Notes: generated by a model not told the origin, from the letters alone. Numbered from the stretch's first letter, positions 1 to 9,996 are shown. The stretch: 49,896 nt of DNA from Opitutia bacterium (GCA_029252625.1 JAQXBA010000119.1:1-49896), one strand, 5' to 3'. Program-made: numbers and translations.

Positions 1-540
1 GAAGCCGAGCTGCGTGAGTCGATCGATATTGCAGCCAAATATGATATGCCCGGCATTATCACGTTGAGTGGTCATCGGAATCCGAATGAGAGCGATTACG
101 AGACCTTGTGCATTTGCGCAGAGGGCTTACGACGCATCGTGCCGTATGCTGAAGAGCAGGGTGTGAACCTCAACATGGAGTTGCTTAACTCGACCATCGA
201 TCACCCACACTACATTTGCGACAAGACCGATTGGGCGGTGGCACTGTGCGAAATGGTGAACAGCCCGCGCTGCAAAATTCTCTACGATATTTACCATATG
301 CAGATTATGGAGGGCGATTTGATCCGTTCGATTCAGCGCGCTTCCAAATGGATCGGCCATTATCATACCGCTGGTGTGCCAGGGCGTCGTGACCTCGATG
401 ATGCCCAGGAGATCAACTACCGCGGCGTTGCCAAGGCGATTGCCGCCACCGGTTATGATTTGTATGTTGGCCACGAGTTCATGCCCAAAGGCGACGCCAT
501 CGCTGCCCTTCAGCAGGCTTATGATGTGATGGATGTGTAG
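1..540 (+). CDS. Hydroxypyruvate-isomerase-like TIM-barrel protein, 5' truncated by window edge
   Basis: The reading frame is open from base 1, so the gene begins upstream and only the C-terminal 179 residues are visible. They fit the xylose-isomerase-like TIM barrel superfamily (AP endonuclease 2 / hydroxypyruvate isomerase type). Visible metal-site style motifs are NMELLNS near residue 59, the YDIYHMQ strand near 97, IGHYHTAGVPGR near 119 and the late GHEF strand near 157. These supply the acidic and histidine ligands for a divalent metal in this family. It probably isomerises a keto/aldo sugar acid or a modified sugar in the cytoplasm, since no signal sequence can be judged. It is the only plus-strand gene here and runs towards the minus-strand sugar locus. 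The exact substrate cannot be told; an inosose or 3-keto-sugar isomerase is equally possible. Confidence 0.8.
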   Translation, partial: EAELRESIDIAAKYDMPGIITLSGHRNPNESDYETLCICAEGLRRIVPYAEEQGVNLNMELLNSTIDHPHYICDKTDWAVALCEMVNSPRCKILYDIYHMQIMEGDLIRSIQRASKWIGHYHTAGVPGRRDLDDAQEINYRGVAKAIAATGYDLYVGHEFMPKGDAIAALQQAYDVMDV

Positions 541-599
541 GCTGATTCATTCGTTCGACTTGGGGTGGATTCTATTTTACGGCGATCGAGTCCTGATTT

Positions 600-1016
600 T
601 TAATGATCAGTTTTGTCGGATTGTTCGATGACAGCTTTGCTTGTTACGAAAGTATCGCTCGGTTCCCAGTCGACCGCATAGAGCCCAAACCAGATGACGG
701 ATGTGCGATTACTTGCAGGTAATTTGGGGGCGTGTTGAATCAGTGCGATGCCGAGTAGCAGGTGTCGGGACTCGAAACAGAAGAAGGCTTGCGGGAACCA
801 ACTGAACAATTTCGATAGGCTTATATCCGGGCCATAGATCGAATCATCGATTGCGTTTCCAATGTCGTCAAACTCGGTAAATATCGGAAATACATTGAGG
901 TATTCCAGTAACATGGTGGCGAGCCCCAGTGCTGATAGAATCGGGACGACTAGCATGATCGCGAGTAATAGCTCTGAGCCGATCACCCGTTCCTTCGAGT
1001 TGTTGGTCTCGATCAA
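600..1016 (-). CDS. Hypothetical small membrane protein, possibly a gene remnant
   Basis: This is an open frame of 138 residues with one strong hydrophobic segment near residues 14-37 (ELLLAIMLVVPILSALGLAT) and a weaker hydrophobic stretch in the second half. I do not recognise a family. The only start candidate is TTG at 1016 without a clear ribosome site. The frame stays open a further 18 codons upstream without any ATG, so it could be the 3' end of a decayed gene. It lies tail-to-tail with the truncated isomerase and downstream of a strong terminator, so it is not obviously part of the sugar operon. Confidence 0.35.
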   Translation of the reverse strand: MIETNNSKERVIGSELLLAIMLVVPILSALGLATMLLEYLNVFPIFTEFDDIGNAIDDSIYGPDISLSKLFSWFPQAFFCFESRHLLLGIALIQHAPKLPASNRTSVIWFGLYAVDWEPSDTFVTSKAVIEQSDKTDH

Positions 1017-1181
1017 GTGCTTGGCTTTCTTATATCCAGAGTAGCCGAGTGTTGATCAGTCTCTCTTTCTTCTGGATATTTATGTCTGTGAATTCTAGGG
1101 CGTCTAATTTTATCAGTATCTGCGATATACATGAAAAATGAACGTTTTTTCTTAGCGAGAGCGAACCTTTATATGACCCAC

Positions 1182-1213
1182 AAAAAGGCCCGCATCGTTC
1201 GATGCGGGCCTTT
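1182..1213 (-). terminator. Intrinsic terminator of the lipoprotein/Gfo operon
   Basis: A perfect 13-bp stem (AAAGGCCCGCATC at 1184-1196 with GATGCGGGCCTTT at 1201-1213) encloses a 4-base loop. On the minus strand it is followed by a run of T (complement of the A-run at 1182-1186). It lies 25 bases past the stop of the lipoprotein gene. Confidence 0.9.
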
Positions 1214-1237
1214 GTCGTATAAATCTAAATGCGAGGC

Positions 1238-1939
<702 letters not shown>

Positions 1940-2026
1940 GATAATGTTGTTGATGATTTGTTGAGGGTTGTTGGTTGAGAATACTGCTATTCAAATCTCA
2001 GGTTTCAAGTCTCAGCCCTCAGTTTT

Positions 2027-3406
2027 CTAAGTATGTAGATGTTCGTCGGTGAAGTGAATGGTTTCTTTCGTTTCAGCAGCATGATTGACCCAGTATATCG
2101 GAGCTTCTGACTCAAGTGCGTGGCGCGCATCGCAGGTAAGTTTGGCTTCGCCTCGGATGGCTGCAAGGAAGTTCTCAATGTGTGGTTGGTGAGGTGCCTT
2201 GCTCAGGCCGCCCGGTAATGCATATTCATCGGGTGGTGCTGATTCGTAGGAGGCGATAGCGTCGGCTCCGCCAGCGGCTTTGCCAGCAGCTCCCTTTTTC
2301 AGGACTCCGCGCTGAACGAGTTTATCCCATTTTGCACTATCCGCCCACGACTCTTTGTAAATCTTGGTATACGCTTCACGCTCCGAAATATTGATTGTGC
2401 CTTCGGTGCCCATGAAGGACTCGTAGTAACCACCGCCAGAGCTGGTTGTGGTTAGAACTTGGTAGAATGCGCGAACGTTGCCTTGCGGTGTATCGTAGTC
2501 GAATATGCACATGACATTGTCAAAGTGCTCGCGATCCTTGAAAAAGCTGCGGCCACCGGATGCCATCAGTGACTTTGGCTGTGCATCTAAGAACCAATTG
2601 AAGATGTCGATTTGGTGAGCACCTAGATCCGAGATGGGGCCGCCGGAAAGGTCTGTGTAGAAGCGCCAGTTGAGGAAACGGTGACGCAGCTCTTCGAGTG
2701 AGAGCTCGTGGTCGGCACCTGTATTGAATCCTGCCTTAAGTAGTGTTTCTGCGTCAGGCAAGATTGAAGGTTTGGATACGATGTCCTGAGACGAGCTGAG
2801 CGCGCGATTCCACTGACCGTTAATATTAACGATCTGTCCGCACAGGTTGTCCTTCTTGATTAATTCATTAAGTGTGTAGCGGTAGCGTGGATTACTGCGG
2901 CGTTGGTGTCCAATTTGGCAAAGTTTACCAGTGCGGTCCATTGCCGCGACCATACTGCGTGCACCTTCGAGGGTGTTGGACATCATCTTTTCGCAATACA
3001 CATCGCAGCCAGCTTCGAGGGCCATGATGGTGTGTGGTGCGTGCCAGAAGTCGGGGGTCGAAACGAACACGGCATCGAGCTCTTCCTTTTCGAGCATTTC
3101 TTCGACGTCTAGGTAGCGGGTTGGCATGTAACCGAAGCGCGACTTGATCGCGGAAGCGGTTCGACCAACACGAGCCTTCATGATGTCAGCAGCCGCAACA
3201 TACTTGATGCCGGGGATGTTAACCATGGCGTTAAACAACACTTCGTGTTGTTTGCCACAGCCGATAAAACCGACGCGAATGTCGTCTGCTGGAGCACCAG
3301 CTTCCTTCGCTCGAAGGATCGATGGAGCACCGAGTACGAGGCCTGCACCAAGAGTTGACTTGGCCAGGAAGTCTCGGCGCGTGAGAGTTGGGAGTTTTAA
3401 ATTCAT
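2027..3406 (-). CDS. Tat-exported Gfo/Idh/MocA family oxidoreductase
   Basis: I start the protein at the ATG at 3406 (459 residues) rather than an in-frame TTG six codons upstream. The N-terminus carries a twin-arginine signal (TRRDFLAKS followed by a hydrophobic stretch ending in ILRA), so it is exported folded with bound nicotinamide cofactor. The Rossmann motif is VGFIGCGKQHE; the dinucleotide-binding half ends with a CEKMMSNT segment where most family members have EKP. The catalytic half contains the DLGAHQIDIFNW helix with the usual Asp/His. Family members oxidise or reduce sugar hydroxyls, often C3 of glycosides, and some are lyases or hydrolases with tightly bound NAD. It follows the DoxX-like gene by 19 bases. 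Confidence 0.85.
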   Translation of the reverse strand: MNLKLPTLTRRDFLAKSTLGAGLVLGAPSILRAKEAGAPADDIRVGFIGCGKQHEVLFNAMVNIPGIKYVAAADIMKARVGRTASAIKSRFGYMPTRYLDVEEMLEKEELDAVFVSTPDFWHAPHTIMALEAGCDVYCEKMMSNTLEGARSMVAAMDRTGKLCQIGHQRRSNPRYRYTLNELIKKDNLCGQIVNINGQWNRALSSSQDIVSKPSILPDAETLLKAGFNTGADHELSLEELRHRFLNWRFYTDLSGGPISDLGAHQIDIFNWFLDAQPKSLMASGGRSFFKDREHFDNVMCIFDYDTPQGNVRAFYQVLTTTSSGGGYYESFMGTEGTINISEREAYTKIYKESWADSAKWDKLVQRGVLKKGAAGKAAGGADAIASYESAPPDEYALPGGLSKAPHQPHIENFLAAIRGEAKLTCDARHALESEAPIYWVNHAAETKETIHFTDEHLHT

Positions 3407-3425
3407 GGCTGAATGTGTCTTCAAA

Positions 3426-3944
3426 TTACCACTTTTTAAGAACTGCGAAGCGGTTGTACTTCGATAGGGAAAGCGCCATGACCACCAAGATGATGTGGAC
3501 GCCGAGCCATGCGATGCCAGCGTCTTGCTTGATGAGAATCAGGCCGAATGTAAGGCTAGTATATACGAGGCCCATGGCAAACAGCGAGATGCGTTGTGCA
3601 ATGCCAAGTAATATGCCGAGTCCGAGCAAGATGAGTACAGGCCCTAGTATGGTGTCGTATAGATTAAGGCCCCAAGTTGGAACGAGTGGTTCGCTGGCAA
3701 ATTGATCGTACAGTGGGACAGGCACACCGTGATATTCAGAAAACGAGTAGAATTTGTCAGCGCCATCCTTGGTTAGTCCGTAGCTATTGGGGATACCGTC
3801 AATATCTACGACAGACGAATTGGCTTTCGAACCAGCAAACTTCTCGATGCCGGTTTGAATGGCGCGGAAGCCCAGCCAGATACGAAGGGTGAGCATGCCG
3901 AGTGTGAGCCCGAGATCGTTGGAGCATTTATCGTTTGAGGACAT
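3426..3944 (-). CDS. DoxX-like integral membrane protein
   Basis: This 172-residue protein has about four hydrophobic helices (near residues 10-30, 93-115, 118-138 and 142-162) with a polar loop between the first and second. This layout and the LTLRIWLGFRAIQTGIEKF opening match the DoxX / DoxD-like family, linked to quinone- or thiol-related redox chemistry. Next to an exported dehydrogenase, a plausible but unproven role is passing electrons from re-oxidised NADH or a reduced cofactor to the quinone pool. It is first in its transcription unit, with a promoter-like sequence 54 bases upstream. Confidence 0.65.
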   Translation of the reverse strand: MSSNDKCSNDLGLTLGMLTLRIWLGFRAIQTGIEKFAGSKANSSVVDIDGIPNSYGLTKDGADKFYSFSEYHGVPVPLYDQFASEPLVPTWGLNLYDTILGPVLILLGLGILLGIAQRISLFAMGLVYTSLTFGLILIKQDAGIAWLGVHIILVVMALSLSKYNRFAVLKKW

Positions 3945-3997
3945 AATTATCTGTGGTTGGATGGACTATAGACACCGACCGAGGTGTAATGTTCGTA

Positions 3998-4025
3998 TTT
4001 ATACAAAAAGCTTTGGAGGGATCAA
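3998..4025 (-). promoter_or_regulatory. Sigma70-like promoter for the DoxX-Gfo-lipoprotein unit
   Basis: Read on the minus strand, TTGATC (4020-4025) and TATAAA (3998-4003) are separated by 16 bases and lie upstream of the ATG at 3944. A short inverted repeat ACACC/GGTGT (3972-3987) sits in the putative leader, and a perfect 12-bp palindrome TAAAGTACTTTA lies further upstream at 4093-4104. Confidence 0.5.
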
Positions 4026-4184
4026 CTGAAAAAAATAGCGAAACTATTTAATATTCTTTATTAGAGTCAGTTATGTGTTTTTTATATTTACTTAAAGTAC
4101 TTTAGTGCAAAGGTATAAGTGTATTTTTGGGGATAAATATTGGATCAAACCACGATTATATTTTTTCTACTAATTTACTTTTTT

Positions 4185-4200
4185 TGTCAAATATCGTCAA
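4185..4200 (-). promoter_or_regulatory. Candidate AraC-type operator, GTCAA-N5-GTCAA
   Basis: TGTCAAATATCGTCAA has two GTCAA half-sites whose starts are 10 bases apart, one helical turn. The same element with a single change occurs at 24729-24744 before the PAS-AraC gene. Here it lies about 160 bases upstream of the -35 box of the DoxX unit and 10 bases past the sulfatase stop. Confidence 0.45.
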
Positions 4201-4209
4201 CTGTTTGTA

Positions 4210-5613
4210 TCATTTTAGCTGTATTTTGAGTTGTTCGCGCAATTGACTGACGATTTCAGGATATATCGTTGCTAGATTCTTCGTTTCACTATCGGAAGTG
4301 CGATAGTCATAAAGTTCCGCGTAGCCGTCATTGTGCAGAATCAGACGATAGTTCTCCGTTCGTATGGTTTCTCCTTTGTTATTGTAGGCGATGGCAGAGT
4401 GCCCAGGGCTCGAAGGATCGTTCATTTGAATGAGTAGGGACCTGCCATCCACCAAGCCTGGTTGGTTTAAGCCTGTAAGGTCGCACAGAGTTGGAAAGAG
4501 GTCAACCGATTCGACTACAGCGGCTGATTGCTCGCCAGGCTTTGGCGTATTGGGAGTGCGGATAATCAATGGAGAATGCAGTGACTCTTCGAACAGGGTA
4601 TGCTTCCCCCAGATTGCATGTTCCCCTAAATGCCAACCATGGTCGCCCCAAAGTAGAATGATGGTGTTATTTGACTGACCAGTGCTTTCTAGGTGCTCGA
4701 GGATCTTGCCTACTTGTTCATCGGCGTAGCTAACGCAGGCTGCGTAATGGCGTCGAACGTCGTCAGCAAATTCGGGGTCGGTGCGTGGGTCTAGCTGCCA
4801 ATTGTTGTATTGCATGAACTCGCCTGAGTCGTGCCAAGTTGATTGATGGCTGGGCTTATGTGGCTGTGGGATTGGCGGTAGCTTGATGTTGGTATAGAGA
4901 TCGAGATACTTTTTTGGTGCACCGAATGGTAGGTGCGGCCGAATCAGACCGACGGCTAAGAAGAAGGGTTGCTCGGTTTTACTCAGTTGGCTAAGTTGTT
5001 TGATGGCTTCGTCTGTAATAAGACCGTCAGGGTAGCTGGAGTCGTCGCCATCGTAGGCTTCGAACAAGTCATGCTCTTTGCTTTTTTCACGTATTTTCCC
5101 CTTGGCGAGCCCATGCATGATGCCGCGTGGGTGCTGCCATGCGCCGGAAGGCATTAAGTGGCGATCCCATGCTGTGGGCATTTCGATTTGCTTGGAATCG
5201 TCCCAATTCACTCCGCCACGTCCGCCAGGGTGGTGTGAGACTTTGCCAACCGATACAGTGGTGTAGCCATGCTCACGAAACCATTCGGGCATGCTTGGAG
5301 CTATGTTGTGTGTGGGTTGCTGTAGGCGTTTCGCGCGGTTGAACAGGGCACCGTTACCTGCTTCGCCGTAGCGACCGGTGAGCAGTGTATAGCGCGAGGC
5401 GCCACAGGTCGGGGCGTTGGTGTAGTGGCGGTTAAATGCACGGCCTTGGCTCGCGAGTTTGTCGATGTTGGGCGAATGGATATACTCGGCACCAAAGCAT
5501 TTGAGCTCTGGGCGCAGGTCATCGACACAGATTAGCAGGACGTTGGGCTTTTCAACTGCAACAGAGGTGAGGCAGACTAAGCTTGAGATTAAAATCCGGA
5601 AGATGGGGAACAT
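4210..5613 (-). CDS. Sulfatase, iduronate-2-sulfatase-like type I family
   Basis: This is a formylglycine-dependent sulfatase that hydrolyses sulfate esters, most likely on a sulfated glycan outside the cytoplasm. The ATG at 5613 (467 residues) is preferred over an upstream TTG because it gives a clean signal peptide ([15 protein letters not shown]...), a GAGG ribosome site nine bases upstream and no overlap with the preceding gene. Landmarks are the metal-binding CVDDLRPEL near residue 30, the catalytic [12 protein letters not shown] with Cys70 to be converted to formylglycine (Ala replaces the usual Pro), LIRPHLPFG, and the second metal site [13 protein letters not shown] with its Asp-His pair. 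Length and motifs agree with the IDS/choline-sulfatase branch. A maturation enzyme must be encoded elsewhere. It follows the Gfo/Idh/MocA gene by 17 bases. Confidence 0.9.
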   Translation of the reverse strand: MFPIFRILISSLVCLTSVAVEKPNVLLICVDDLRPELKCFGAEYIHSPNIDKLASQGRAFNRHYTNAPTCGASRYTLLTGRYGEAGNGALFNRAKRLQQPTHNIAPSMPEWFREHGYTTVSVGKVSHHPGGRGGVNWDDSKQIEMPTAWDRHLMPSGAWQHPRGIMHGLAKGKIREKSKEHDLFEAYDGDDSSYPDGLITDEAIKQLSQLSKTEQPFFLAVGLIRPHLPFGAPKKYLDLYTNIKLPPIPQPHKPSHQSTWHDSGEFMQYNNWQLDPRTDPEFADDVRRHYAACVSYADEQVGKILEHLESTGQSNNTIILLWGDHGWHLGEHAIWGKHTLFEESLHSPLIIRTPNTPKPGEQSAAVVESVDLFPTLCDLTGLNQPGLVDGRSLLIQMNDPSSPGHSAIAYNNKGETIRTENYRLILHNDGYAELYDYRTSDSETKNLATIYPEIVSQLREQLKIQLK

Positions 5614-5630
5614 TAGAAGTGGCCTCGATG

Positions 5631-6938
5631 TTAAATCATCCAAGAGCCTCGCATTGGCACATTGATGATGTCAGTGGCTTCTTGGTCGCCGACGATCACC
5701 TGTTGCTTTGGATCCCACTTTAGGTTGCGTCCACCGACTCGCATCGAAGCGTTATGCAAAACGCAGATCGAGTTGGAACGGTGGCCGACTTCAACTGGGC
5801 AGATCGGATCGCTGCCTTCGCGGGCAGATGTGATGAAATCTGCCATGTGGTTCTTGCTCTTGTAGAGTGATACCTCATCGGCGCTCGGTTCGCGGCGAAG
5901 CAGCTTCATATCACTGCACTTGAAGCCGCCACGTGAGCAATATGCCCAGCCGTCTTCTGTGAGGAAGCGCACTCCTGCACTACCATTTTTGGAGGTCATG
6001 CGCACACCATTAGCATAGAGTGCTTTGCCTTCGTAGCCGACATGAACGTCAAAGATACCACGATCTGGGAAATCACCTCTTGCCGCTATTTCGACTGGTC
6101 CTGAATCGCGATCATTGCCCATTGCCCATTGAGCGATGTCATACATGTGCGATCCCCAACCAGTGATCATGCCGAGGCAAAACTTCTGGCGCTGTAGCCA
6201 GCCAGGACGACTGAATCCTTTAGCTGGATGCACCCCTTGTTCGGTATACGGCGTGTCTTCGCATGGGCCGAGCCACATGTCGTAGTTGAGGTTGGATGGC
6301 GCGTCGGAAGGCTCTGCGAACGCGGTGCCTTTATCGGTCGGCACTTCGACTTCGATGGTGTGTAATTTACCGAGCCAGTTATTGCGAATGATTGTGCAGA
6401 TCTGATGGAAATAGACGCTGGAGCGTTGTTGTGAGCCGGTCTGTAGCACTACATTGTTCGCACGCACTGCGGTGACGAGTGCTTGGCCTTCGGCGATCGA
6501 GTAGGTGAGTGGCTTTTGTAGATAGATGTGTTTGCCGGCACTTGCGGCTGCGATACCGATCAGTGCATGCCAGCGTTCTGGTGTGGAGATGATGACGCCA
6601 TCTATATCTTCTCGTTCTAGTAGCATGCGATAGTCGGTGTAGCCAGTGACTTCTACGTTGGACTCGCCACGCCCTGTGTAGAACTTTTCGACGTCTTGTT
6701 TGCCTACTATTACGCGATTTGAATCAACGTCGCATACCGCGACCACTCGTGCGTTGACTTCCGGCTTACTGCCTACCGCCATCGCGTTTTTCATGTCTCC
6801 GCGCCCCATGCGACCGGTACCTATTTGAGCGAGACGCATGGTGTCGTTTTTCGTAGAGGCACCAAATGAAAGTGACGGTAAAATCAGTGACGCGCTGCCG
6901 ACGACGAATGATTTTTTGATAAAGTGTCTGCGTTGCAT
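5631..6938 (-). CDS. Tat-exported Gfo/Idh/MocA family oxidoreductase
   Basis: The 435-residue protein begins [11 protein letters not shown] followed by a hydrophobic stretch ending SLSFGAS, a twin-arginine signal. The nucleotide site is [13 protein letters not shown] near residue 36. The conserved EKP lysine segment reads LQKPLTYS, that is Gln in place of Glu, a form also seen in the enzyme at 32137. The catalytic domain has [15 protein letters not shown] with the Asp/His pattern of the family. Exported members act on sugar or cyclitol hydroxyls with retained NAD(P). It lies five bases after the ThuA gene and before the sulfatase, so these three are almost certainly co-transcribed. Substrate unknown. 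Confidence 0.85.
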   Translation of the reverse strand: MQRRHFIKKSFVVGSASLILPSLSFGASTKNDTMRLAQIGTGRMGRGDMKNAMAVGSKPEVNARVVAVCDVDSNRVIVGKQDVEKFYTGRGESNVEVTGYTDYRMLLEREDIDGVIISTPERWHALIGIAAASAGKHIYLQKPLTYSIAEGQALVTAVRANNVVLQTGSQQRSSVYFHQICTIIRNNWLGKLHTIEVEVPTDKGTAFAEPSDAPSNLNYDMWLGPCEDTPYTEQGVHPAKGFSRPGWLQRQKFCLGMITGWGSHMYDIAQWAMGNDRDSGPVEIAARGDFPDRGIFDVHVGYEGKALYANGVRMTSKNGSAGVRFLTEDGWAYCSRGGFKCSDMKLLRREPSADEVSLYKSKNHMADFITSAREGSDPICPVEVGHRSNSICVLHNASMRVGGRNLKWDPKQQVIVGDQEATDIINVPMRGSWMI

Positions 6939-6943
6939 GTGTG

Positions 6944-7858
6944 TTATTTCTCTGTGAGTGGGGTGTCGTTACAGTTCAAATCTCCAGCGACATATTGCAT
7001 GCCATTGAGGATGAATTGTAGGAGTTCGGGTTGTTCAAAGCTCTGCGCGTTGTGCGATGGGCTGCAGTAGAAGACGCGGCCTTTGCCGTGTGGCTTAATC
7101 CATGAGATGTAACGTTTGATGGATTCCTCGCCTGGCTTTATGCGTTTATCTGCAGGGCCATCGGGGGCGAGTTGCATTTCTAAGAGCGGCCTGAAGTTGT
7201 AATCGAGGTAGGCGTTCTTGAAATAGTAAGGCTCATCGCAGTGGACGAGTGGCTTGCCATCGAAGGCGCTGGTGATCGGGTGTGTCTCATCGACAAGTCT
7301 GCCAGTTACAATCTGTTGTTGCGGGTGGTAGTGGAACGAGCCACCGAGCATCTTGCTGAACTGCTTGGACTTGTTAAAGGCGACGATACCTCCGTGAAAC
7401 ACTGCGAGTCCATTGCCATTGGCGATATGGTTGATCAGATTGTTCTCGAGCACTAGGGCTTTGTCCATGTCTTGCAGGATATCGTAAAATAAGTGGCGCT
7501 TTGCGCCTTGTGAGCAGGTGTTGTTGAGCACGATCACATCATACTGCTGAATCGTATCGGCTTCGAAGTTTGCGAGTTCATTGCTGAGCACGACTTCGTA
7601 AGCGCCGCTCTTGTCGCCGAGGATTTTGAGTATGCCAGCGGTGTGTGGGTTGCACCAGTGCTTGTATCCGGTCATGAGTGACAGGATTAATACTTTGCGC
7701 GGCTCCTTGGGAACTACGAGAGGCTGGGCCGGAGCGATTGACTCTATTTTAGCAAACCATTCTGAAGTGGCTTTGAAAGGAGGGCATTTTGCTGATGCGT
7801 GACAAGTCGCAGCGATTAATACGATTAAGACGCTAGGGATGCTGTATTTTAGGTACAC
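6944..7858 (-). CDS. Exported ThuA-domain protein (glutamine-amidotransferase-like fold)
   Basis: This 304-residue protein starts with GTG at 7858; a GGAG lies 11 bases upstream and the codon directly precedes a good Sec signal peptide (YLKYSIPSVLIVLIAATCHASA). The mature part from about residue 50 is the ThuA fold: KVLILSLMTGYKHWC, the DVIVLNNTC strand, GNGLAVFHGG, a THPITSAF segment and a closing GRVFYCSPSHN. ThuA proteins are linked to trehalose and 3-keto-disaccharide use; the fold is flavodoxin/GATase-like and the chemistry is not settled. It sits between the TIM-barrel isomerase and a Tat-exported oxidoreductase. A paralogous ThuA domain is fused to DUF1080 at 30545. Confidence 0.85.
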   Translation of the reverse strand: MYLKYSIPSVLIVLIAATCHASAKCPPFKATSEWFAKIESIAPAQPLVVPKEPRKVLILSLMTGYKHWCNPHTAGILKILGDKSGAYEVVLSNELANFEADTIQQYDVIVLNNTCSQGAKRHLFYDILQDMDKALVLENNLINHIANGNGLAVFHGGIVAFNKSKQFSKMLGGSFHYHPQQQIVTGRLVDETHPITSAFDGKPLVHCDEPYYFKNAYLDYNFRPLLEMQLAPDGPADKRIKPGEESIKRYISWIKPHGKGRVFYCSPSHNAQSFEQPELLQFILNGMQYVAGDLNCNDTPLTEK

Positions 7859-7879
7859 GCGTTTTTAGTCTCCATAATT

Positions 7880-8767
7880 TTAATTGTATAATGTTGGGTG
7901 AACGGCAGCGAGTTTCCTTTCAAAAAAACGGCCATAGTCGATGTAGCTATTGTAGCATTGCTGTGCATTGATGGTTTCGCCTTCCTTCGCATGAAATACC
8001 GTGGCGACGTGTGGCTCGATGGAGTAAGCTCCGTCGTAGCCGTCGGTTGTGAGAGCGGCTAGGATTTCAGGCAGGCGGCACTGTCCTTCACCTGGGAGTG
8101 TGTAACGCTCGGGCTCGTCGCTGCCTTCGGATGGATTCAGGCAATCCTTGATGTGGACGTGCGCGATATGCTCCTTGATGGCTTGGTAAAACTCCAGCGC
8201 GTCTTGCCACGGGTAGGGCGCGGGCTTGGAGCGGTCGCGTTGAAAGACTGGGTTGCCAGTGTCGAATACGAGTTTCAGCCCAGGCACTTCCTCGATTAAG
8301 CGAAGTGTATGCAAGGCGGAGAATCCGCCCCAGTTCATGCAGTTTTCGTGGACGGCTGTTAGGCCGGCGTCGGCGAAGCGTGCCACGATCTCGCGCAAGC
8401 GGCGGCAGCGTTCGGCCTCGTGTTGATCCTCGCCCCAAGGCTTTTGCGCGTAGGACATGATGCGAATCATCTTGGTACCGAGCCGCTGCATGCGCGGAAT
8501 GGCGCGTTCGATTTCGCCGAGCGTGAGCGCGAAGTCAGACTCGATCGGTTTCGACCAACTGCCGATGAGTGAGCCGAATTCGATGACCGAAATGCCAGCT
8601 GCGTCGAGACGGTCGGCGGCCTGGTTAAAATTAGCCTCGGACAGATCGTGGATGTTCTGGCTGTCGATACTGCGCGCGGAAAGATGCTGCCACCCGAGTG
8701 CTTGGGTGGCCTTGATCTGTGTTTCAAGTGCTTGTCCGGCTTCGTCTGTGAATCCTGATAGGAGCAT
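7880..8767 (-). CDS. Sugar phosphate isomerase/epimerase-type TIM barrel
   Basis: The 295-residue protein begins MLLSGFTDEAG with no signal, so it is cytoplasmic. The metal ligands of the xylose-isomerase-like barrel are visible: VHENCMNWGG (Glu, ~140), LVFDTGNPVF (Asp, ~167), HVHIKDC (His/Asp, ~200) and YSIEPHV (Glu, ~245). Related enzymes are 3-keto-glucose or 3-keto-glucoside epimerases/isomerases and inosose isomerases. Its place upstream of ThuA, Gfo/Idh/MocA and sulfatase genes suggests it processes the oxidised sugar after uptake. It is first in this sub-operon and is preceded by a 173-base gap with a long inverted repeat. Confidence 0.8.
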   Translation of the reverse strand: MLLSGFTDEAGQALETQIKATQALGWQHLSARSIDSQNIHDLSEANFNQAADRLDAAGISVIEFGSLIGSWSKPIESDFALTLGEIERAIPRMQRLGTKMIRIMSYAQKPWGEDQHEAERCRRLREIVARFADAGLTAVHENCMNWGGFSALHTLRLIEEVPGLKLVFDTGNPVFQRDRSKPAPYPWQDALEFYQAIKEHIAHVHIKDCLNPSEGSDEPERYTLPGEGQCRLPEILAALTTDGYDGAYSIEPHVATVFHAKEGETINAQQCYNSYIDYGRFFERKLAAVHPTLYN

Positions 8768-8827
8768 GGCTAGTGATCGCGCTGCGCGCTGCGCGCGGTG
8801 TGAGAGTAAGAGTGGGGGAGAATCTTT

Positions 8828-8913
8828 GTAGCGTGCAGCTTTAGCAAACGTTCATCGTGCTGGGATGGTTCGGTTGGCTGAGGCACTCAACGTTTGCTAA
8901 AGCTGCAAGCTAC
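8828..8913. repeat. Long inverted repeat, REP/MITE-like hairpin
   Basis: Two 25-base arms (8828-8852 and 8889-8913) match as inverted repeats with one mismatch. The outer ends read GTAGC...GCTAC and the centre is 36 bases. The outer GTAGC recalls the 40-bp palindromic repeats at 35521-35625. It fills the gap between two same-strand genes and could act as terminator, mRNA stabiliser or a mobilised REP-type element. Confidence 0.8.
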
Positions 8914-8940
8914 GAGAGGTTGGTGTATAAATTAAGATTG

Positions 8941-9987
8941 TTACGTGAGATCGATTTTGGTGCCGTTGTTTTGGGCGGATTGGTAGATGGCTTGGATCAG
9001 CTCGACGCTCTTGCGTGCTTCGCTGGCACCGGTGCTGGGCTCGCGGCCTTCTTGGATGGCGTTGACGACTTCTTCGAAATTGCGCTGGTGTTGGTAGAAG
9101 CTGATCGCGGTGGGATCGTTCGCTCCTAGGCCGGCTTCGGCACCTTGCATGAATTGGGCGCGGATGGCATCGTCCTCGTCAGTCTCGTGCATGAAGTCCC
9201 AGATTTCAAAGGCTTCATCGGCGAGGAAAACGGAGCCTTCGGTGCCGGCGAGTTGCACACGGGCAGGGTGGCCGTCTTTGGACCATGTGCAGGTGCTACC
9301 TTCGATGATGCCGCGCGCGCCATTCTCGAATTCTACAATCGCGACGGCGCTGTCTTCGACTTCGATGTCGGTGTGAGCGAGGCAGGCGGTGTTGGCCTGC
9401 ACTGACTTCACTGGGCCTGCGAGGTACAGAAGTGCGTCGATGGTATGGATGGATTGATTCATCAATGCACCGCCGCCGTCGAGGGCCCATGTGCCGCGCC
9501 ATCCTGCGGAGTCATAGTAAGCTTGATCGCGATACCATTTAATGTAGGCAGAGGCGGAAGTGAGTTTGCCAAAGCGTCCACCATCGGCGGCTTTCTTGAA
9601 GGCATCCATACCTAAGTGGAAGCGGCGATTAAGCACGGCGGCGAGCGTCACGCCTTTGACCTTGGCGGCTGCTACCATTTGATCGATGCGCTCGGTAGTG
9701 ACTTCCAGTGGCTTCTCAATGATCACGTGTTTGCCTGCTGCGATCGCAGCCATGGCTGGATCAAAGTGAGCGCCCGAAGGTGTGCCGATCGTAACGATGT
9801 CGATCGCCGGATCGGCCAGCATGGCTTCGACCGAGTCGTAGGCATGGGTGTTGTATTGCTCGGCAAATGCCTGCGTGCGTTCAAGCACACGATCCGCCGC
9901 GCCAATGAGTGTGCCGCCGTTCATGGCTGCGATGGCTTTGGCGTGAAAGCCGCCGATCATGCCTGTTCCTATTATTCCGAAGTTCAT
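8941..9987 (-). CDS. Cytoplasmic Gfo/Idh/MocA family oxidoreductase
   Basis: This is a typical short member of the family (348 residues) without an export signal. The N-terminal FGIIGTGMIGGFHAKAI is the NAD(P)-binding loop, VIIEKPLEV (near residue 97) carries the conserved EKP lysine, and DGGGALMNQSIHTIDALLY (near 173) holds the catalytic Asp/His helix. Members of this length reduce or oxidise keto-sugars and cyclitols in the cytoplasm. Together with the downstream isomerase it would fit the reduction step after uptake of a 3-keto sugar. It follows the Nramp-like transporter by nine bases, implying one transcript. Confidence 0.88.
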   Translation of the reverse strand: MNFGIIGTGMIGGFHAKAIAAMNGGTLIGAADRVLERTQAFAEQYNTHAYDSVEAMLADPAIDIVTIGTPSGAHFDPAMAAIAAGKHVIIEKPLEVTTERIDQMVAAAKVKGVTLAAVLNRRFHLGMDAFKKAADGGRFGKLTSASAYIKWYRDQAYYDSAGWRGTWALDGGGALMNQSIHTIDALLYLAGPVKSVQANTACLAHTDIEVEDSAVAIVEFENGARGIIEGSTCTWSKDGHPARVQLAGTEGSVFLADEAFEIWDFMHETDEDDAIRAQFMQGAEAGLGANDPTAISFYQHQRNFEEVVNAIQEGREPSTGASEARKSVELIQAIYQSAQNNGTKIDLT

Positions 9988-9996
9988 CTTAATAAA

